Below, piece after piece: positions 60,328-64,000 of a DNA stretch of 64,000 nucleotides. Location of the stretch: the NCBI RefSeq assembly GCF_016859125.1, contig NZ_CP069338.1, forward strand, positions 5,333,501-5,397,500. Reading direction: 5' to 3'. Source of the stretch: Archangium violaceum. GTDB taxonomy: Bacteria; Myxococcota; Myxococcia; Myxococcales; Myxococcaceae. The number at the start of each line of letters is the position of its first letter. Position 1 is the stretch's first letter. The notes beneath the pieces were generated by a model. That model was not told where the DNA came from. It saw only the letters and a program-made list of their open reading frames with translations, and searched no databases. Made by a program: the position numbers and the translations under genes.

Positions 60328-61371
60328 ATGAGCTCCATCGTGATTCCGCAGCTGGCCGCGTCGTACGAGCAGGACGATTCGTCGGTGTTGATGTCCCTTC
60401 CCCAGGTGGAGGCGCCCTCGCTCGAGGGGCTCTCCGTCACGATCTCCCCCCCGGAGGCGTTCACCCCGGAGCAGGTCCAGGAGCGCTTCCTGGAGCTGGC
60501 GCGTCCCCTGGCCACCGAGCGCTACCGCTATCCCAGCGAGAAGCTGGCGTGGAGGGATGAGATCCTGTTCGACATCGTGGGCTACAGCCACGGCAAGCTC
60601 ATCCCCTTCAGCCTGCGCACCGACGTGTGGATGACCCTGGCGCCCGAGCCCCTGCTGCCCGGGCTCTACGAGTCGCTCGTGGGCCGCTCGCCCCGGGAGA
60701 ACATCACCGTGGAGCTCACCCTGCCCGCCGACTACCCCGTGGAGTCCCTGCGGGGGGCGCCCGCGCGCTTCACCATCCAGCTCAAGGGGGCGCGTGAGGT
60801 GACCTACCCCGAGCTGAGCAGCCCCGCCTTCCTCCGGGCCTTCGGCTACGGCGACACGCTCGCGGAGGCCACGCGTGCCGTCCTCCGTCAGATGGAGGCG
60901 GAGGCCAAACAGCTGTTGCTGTGCCAGGTCCAGCGGCAGGTGCTGGCCACGGTGGCCTCGCGCACCCGGGTGAAGGTCCCCGCCGCGCTCATCGATGAGG
61001 AGATCCGCCGCCGTTGGAGCGCCAGCGAGGGCCGCACGATGAGCGAGCTGGGCTTCGACGAGGCTCTCCGGGAGGAGTCGCTCCGCGCGTGGCTGCGGGA
61101 CGCGTCGACGCGGGCCGAGGTGGAGCTGCGGCTGCGCATCGCCCTGGCCCTGGGCGCCATCAGCAAGCGGGATGGGCTGACCCCGAGCCGCGAGAAGGTG
61201 GAGAAGATCATCCTGGACGAGGCCAGGGCCTCCGGACTGCCGGTGGAAGAGGTGGTCGCCGCCCTGAGCGCCGAGCCCCAGAACCTGGCTCGCATCGATC
61301 AGGTGGCCTGGCACCTCACGGCCGTGGACCACGTCATGAGCCGGGCCAAGGTCCACATGGCGGCGGCCTGA
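60328..61371 (+). CDS. Trigger-factor-like FKBP chaperone
   Basis: 347 residues. After a short N-terminal tail comes an FKBP-like domain (about 60-170; EILFDIVGYSHGKLIPFSLRTDVWMTLAPEPLLPGLYESLVG, PADYPVESLRGAPARFTIQL) and a long helical C-terminal trigger-factor-type domain (about 180-335; VPAALIDEEIRRRWSASEGRT...). The ribosome-docking signature of true trigger factor is not seen, so it is a specialised paralogue. In the same sigma-54 operon as the 11-mer repeat protein, 30 bp apart, so it probably keeps that protein soluble until export. Confidence 0.72.
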   Translation: MSSIVIPQLAASYEQDDSSVLMSLPQVEAPSLEGLSVTISPPEAFTPEQVQERFLELARPLATERYRYPSEKLAWRDEILFDIVGYSHGKLIPFSLRTDVWMTLAPEPLLPGLYESLVGRSPRENITVELTLPADYPVESLRGAPARFTIQLKGAREVTYPELSSPAFLRAFGYGDTLAEATRAVLRQMEAEAKQLLLCQVQRQVLATVASRTRVKVPAALIDEEIRRRWSASEGRTMSELGFDEALREESLRAWLRDASTRAEVELRLRIALALGAISKRDGLTPSREKVEKIILDEARASGLPVEEVVAALSAEPQNLARIDQVAWHLTAVDHVMSRAKVHMAAA

Positions 61372-61443
61372 CGGACGTCGGACCTACGACCCAGGCGGCG
61401 TGTGGCGCGTGCCCTCCGCCGCCTGGGCCGGCGTGTCCTGGTC

Positions 61444-63663
61444 TCAGAGTGACTCGAGGAACGCGAGCACCGCGGTCCGATCGTTCTTGCTCAGCGCCTC
61501 GAACTGGTTGCGGCTGTGGGTCGCCTCGCCGCCGTGCCAGGCGATGGCCTCCATCAGCGTGCGCGCACGCCCATCATGCAGGTAGCGCACGTTCTGCGCA
61601 CCCCCCTGGACGTACTCGAGCGAACCGATGCCCCAGAGCGGCGGGGTGCGCCACATGCTCGGTCCGGCCTGTCCCTCGGTCAACGTATCGGCCAGCCCTG
61701 GCCCCATGTCGTGGAGCAGCAGGTCGGTGTACGGATGAATGGTCTGGTTGCGCAGCTCGGCGAACGGATGGTTCGCGCCGGTCTTCATCTGGGCGGTGTG
61801 GCAGGCCACACACTGAACCTGGGCGAACAACGTGCTGCCGCGGCTGATCAGCGTGGGGTCCACGTCATGCTCGGGCGAGACACGCATGCCGTCGGGGTAG
61901 CCGCTGCGCAGGCTGCGCTGGGCCGGGACTCCGAGCAGCGAGATGTAGGCGGCGAGCCGCTCGAGCTCCGTCTCGGAGATGGCTGTCTCGGCCGTCGACG
62001 CATTGCAATTGGCCACGCCCCGCTGGCAATCGAGCGTTTTATAGACAGGCGAGGTGACGCCCAGGTCCTTGAGGAGCGCGCTACCCGACTGCTGGCGCAG
62101 GGTCGCCTTGCCCGCCTTCCAGCCAAAACGGCCGAGGTGCCGGCTTCCGGTCTCCGGGTTGATGGCCCAGTTCGGCACACCCCGCACGCCGTCACCGTTC
62201 GCATCATCCGGGTCGGCCAGCTTCAGGATCGTCGACTCGTCCACGGCCTCGAGCAGTCCCAGTCCGATGACCTGTGGCGCCTGCCGCACGGAGTATTGCG
62301 CGGGCACGGGCCCCTTGAAGGCATAGACGGGGGTCTGCAATTCGACCGTCTCGCCATCGGGCAGGGTGTGCACGGTCTTCGTATACGATTGCACGGAGAC
62401 CGAGTAGTCCGGCGCGCCCACGGCCAGGGCCTGTTGCTGCACATTCAAGCCGTAGGTGGGATCTGGCGTCACACCCGAGGTGGAGCTCGCCGCGGCGGTT
62501 TCGATGGTCATCGTGTCCAGCCGGCTGCCCAGGGCCGGAACGGCGCTGCGGCCATTGAGCGCGTGGCACGCGATGCACCGGATGTTGTTGAAGCGCGGCC
62601 CCAGTTGATGGGCGTGCTGGGTGAAGGCGGGGTTGATGTCCGGGCTCTCGGAGTGCTTCCCGTCGACGAACGAGGTGTGGAACAGCCGTCGGCCCTCGAC
62701 GAATCGCCTGGTGTTCTCGATACCGATGTTGTTGGCCATCTGCTGGAACACCCGGTGCGGCTCCTCGGAGTAGTTGTAGGAGACGCTGGCCTCGCCACCC
62801 AGCAGCGTGCTGTCGGGCAGGGGGACGGAGTCGAGGATGGGGGCAACGCCGTACCACGGACGCATGCCCACGCCCACCTGGTACAGCTGCTCGAAGGAGT
62901 AGTAACGGCTGCCACCGCCATCGATCAGGGCCTTGTTGTCGGGCGTATGCGGGAGGAACGGCGCGGGGGCCAGTTCGATCACGTCGCCCACCTTGAACGG
63001 GGTGCCGGGCTGCGGGGCGCGCCAGTTGTCGGTGATCACGACCATGCAGTCCTCGCGGGCCGAGGTCGCGTGACAGATGTTCTTGCCTCCCTCCTTGGGA
63101 TTCTGGAAGCCGACGTTCATCTTCCAGCCGTAATCCCGGATGTCGGCATCATCACGCCGGAACGCGCTGAGGCCCGTGTTGATGAAGGTCCCGTCGTTCA
63201 CGCGCAGGGAGATCTCGATGCGCGAACGCCCGGCGGGGACCTGGTCACGAATCAAGAGGCCGAAGGTCCGGTTCTGGAAGTACCACGTCGGAAAGGTGAA
63301 GTAGTTGCCCGGGCCGATATCGGGCTCGAACCAGGGCTCGCCTCGCTCGCGGGCATGCCGGTTGGTCGGACGGAAGCCAGCGAGGGTGACCAGTGTTCCG
63401 TCAGCCTCCTTGTACTGAATCTGCTCGAACACCTGCGTGCCGGCCGCATGGAGGGGTACATAGTCCGTCGCTCCCAGCCCGGGTGTCTCCAGTGGCACTG
63501 GCGCGGGCTCCGAGATGGGCGCGGCGCCGGTGGGTGTAGCGGGCGCGGGATCGGCCTGCGACGGGGTATCGCTGGTTTTCGAGTCGGCGCCGCCGCTGCA
63601 TGCGGTGAGCGACAGAAGGGCGGCGAACAACGCGGGCAGGGCGGTGACCGGGCGTGGCCGCAT
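61444..63663 (-). CDS. Di-haem oxidoreductase lipoprotein (DUF1111/thiol oxidoreductase-like)
   Basis: 739 residues from ATG 63663; the longer frame to 63744 has no signal. Lipoprotein signal with lipobox LTAC (cysteine near residue 19), a Pro/Ala linker, then a large domain with two c-type haem sites C363-I-A-C-H367 and C618-V-A-C-H622. The second site is followed by HDMGPGLAD and RTPPLWGIG, hallmark of the DUF1111/di-haem oxidoreductase family related to cytochrome c peroxidases. Located in the periplasm or on the surface; electron acceptor unknown. Transcription runs toward the trigger-factor-like gene. Confidence 0.85.
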   Translation of the reverse strand: MRPRPVTALPALFAALLSLTACSGGADSKTSDTPSQADPAPATPTGAAPISEPAPVPLETPGLGATDYVPLHAAGTQVFEQIQYKEADGTLVTLAGFRPTNRHARERGEPWFEPDIGPGNYFTFPTWYFQNRTFGLLIRDQVPAGRSRIEISLRVNDGTFINTGLSAFRRDDADIRDYGWKMNVGFQNPKEGGKNICHATSAREDCMVVITDNWRAPQPGTPFKVGDVIELAPAPFLPHTPDNKALIDGGGSRYYSFEQLYQVGVGMRPWYGVAPILDSVPLPDSTLLGGEASVSYNYSEEPHRVFQQMANNIGIENTRRFVEGRRLFHTSFVDGKHSESPDINPAFTQHAHQLGPRFNNIRCIACHALNGRSAVPALGSRLDTMTIETAAASSTSGVTPDPTYGLNVQQQALAVGAPDYSVSVQSYTKTVHTLPDGETVELQTPVYAFKGPVPAQYSVRQAPQVIGLGLLEAVDESTILKLADPDDANGDGVRGVPNWAINPETGSRHLGRFGWKAGKATLRQQSGSALLKDLGVTSPVYKTLDCQRGVANCNASTAETAISETELERLAAYISLLGVPAQRSLRSGYPDGMRVSPEHDVDPTLISRGSTLFAQVQCVACHTAQMKTGANHPFAELRNQTIHPYTDLLLHDMGPGLADTLTEGQAGPSMWRTPPLWGIGSLEYVQGGAQNVRYLHDGRARTLMEAIAWHGGEATHSRNQFEALSKNDRTAVLAFLESL

Positions 63664-64000
63664 GAGCGCACGCTCTCTCCCGGTGGATGGGGGGCGGATC
63701 TTCAATGTCTTTTCTCCTTGATGAAATGCGTGGGGGGGACGCATGTCTATTTACCGACCGACGCTCGAGAGAAACAAGGATTTCGAGAGTCTTCTACAAC
63801 TCTCAAACGATGGGAGGACATCGCGGAGCAGTCTCGCGCTCTATCCTCTCGCCTTCCAGGAAAAGTGATTTTCATGGAAAAAGCGGCGTGTCGAGTCAAT
63901 GGGTCGATTTCGAGTCAACCCGGGTGGGGTGAGCGAATGGGCAACACCCACTCCAGGCGAGGCCCCCGTATGTGAAACGACATGTAGCCACCCGCCTGTT
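63664..64000. other. Gap at the window end
   Basis: 337 bp upstream of the di-haem gene, AT-richer than the surroundings. ATGCGT-GGGGGGG-ACGCAT (63726-63744) is a 6-bp inverted repeat around a G-run. No gene or promoter consensus was recognised. Confidence 0.35.

Overview
This 64-kb window is GC-rich chromosomal DNA with the gene content of a predatory, fruiting-type myxobacterium (Myxococcales, probably the Archangium/Cystobacter/Melittangium side). The evidence is myxobacterial lipoprotein families, a SitA/SitI-like outer-membrane-exchange toxin pair, degenerate Ser/Thr-kinase-like proteins, strong sigma-54 promoters, a bacteriophytochrome and a PleD-like diguanylate cyclase. No rRNA, tRNA or CRISPR array was seen. 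The species call is inference.

0-18 kb: a GNAT acetyltransferase, a large Lhr-type helicase carrying a REP-like element inside its reading frame, a decayed toxin/immunity remnant, two small proteins, a complete six-gene glycerol ABC transporter operon (glpS-T-P-Q-DUF2160-V, minus strand), then a red-light sensing operon (heme oxygenase, bacteriophytochrome, response regulator, receiver-kinase hybrid) and a DUF420 membrane protein.

18-34 kb: a tightly packed five-gene operon for exported proteins (CxxCH protein, lipoprotein, Tat-exported DUF1501 protein, CxxCH lipoprotein, large FG-GAP propeller lipoprotein), a CBS protein, a small membrane protein, a ferritin-like protein, argE, an internally deleted sensor pseudogene, and a diguanylate cyclase translationally coupled to a PIG-V-like glycosyltransferase.

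34-39.5 kb: a type VI secretion effector cassette (DUF2169 adaptor, a thiolase-fold/PAAR-like/toxin fusion with an internal ribosome binding site, SMI1/KNR4 immunity protein, HEAT-repeat protein). No VgrG is present.

39.5-48.4 kb: a scarred accessory island. It has two near-identical kinase-like membrane proteins, three copies of a roughly 200-bp repeat, a SitA-like lipoprotein toxin with its immunity gene, and fragments of a transposase, an ECF sigma factor (twice), a carboxymuconolactone decarboxylase and a short-chain dehydrogenase.

48.4-64 kb: a TPR/retropepsin lipoprotein, a secreted lipoprotein and a sulfotransferase. Next comes the most unusual part: four transcription units (three minus, one plus) sharing one promoter architecture. 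Each has a near-consensus sigma-54 promoter (TGGCACG-N4-CTGC) with GGTGAC/GTCACC sites at fixed spacing about 80-105 bp upstream. They encode a CD38-like ADP-ribosyl-cyclase toxin candidate, two duplicated Pro/Gly-rich repeat proteins, and a repeat protein with a C-terminal amphipathic 11-mer array co-transcribed with a trigger-factor-like chaperone. I infer a co-regulated effector set whose export route is unknown. The window closes with a VAO-type flavoprotein, a pseudogenised exported protein and a di-haem oxidoreductase lipoprotein.
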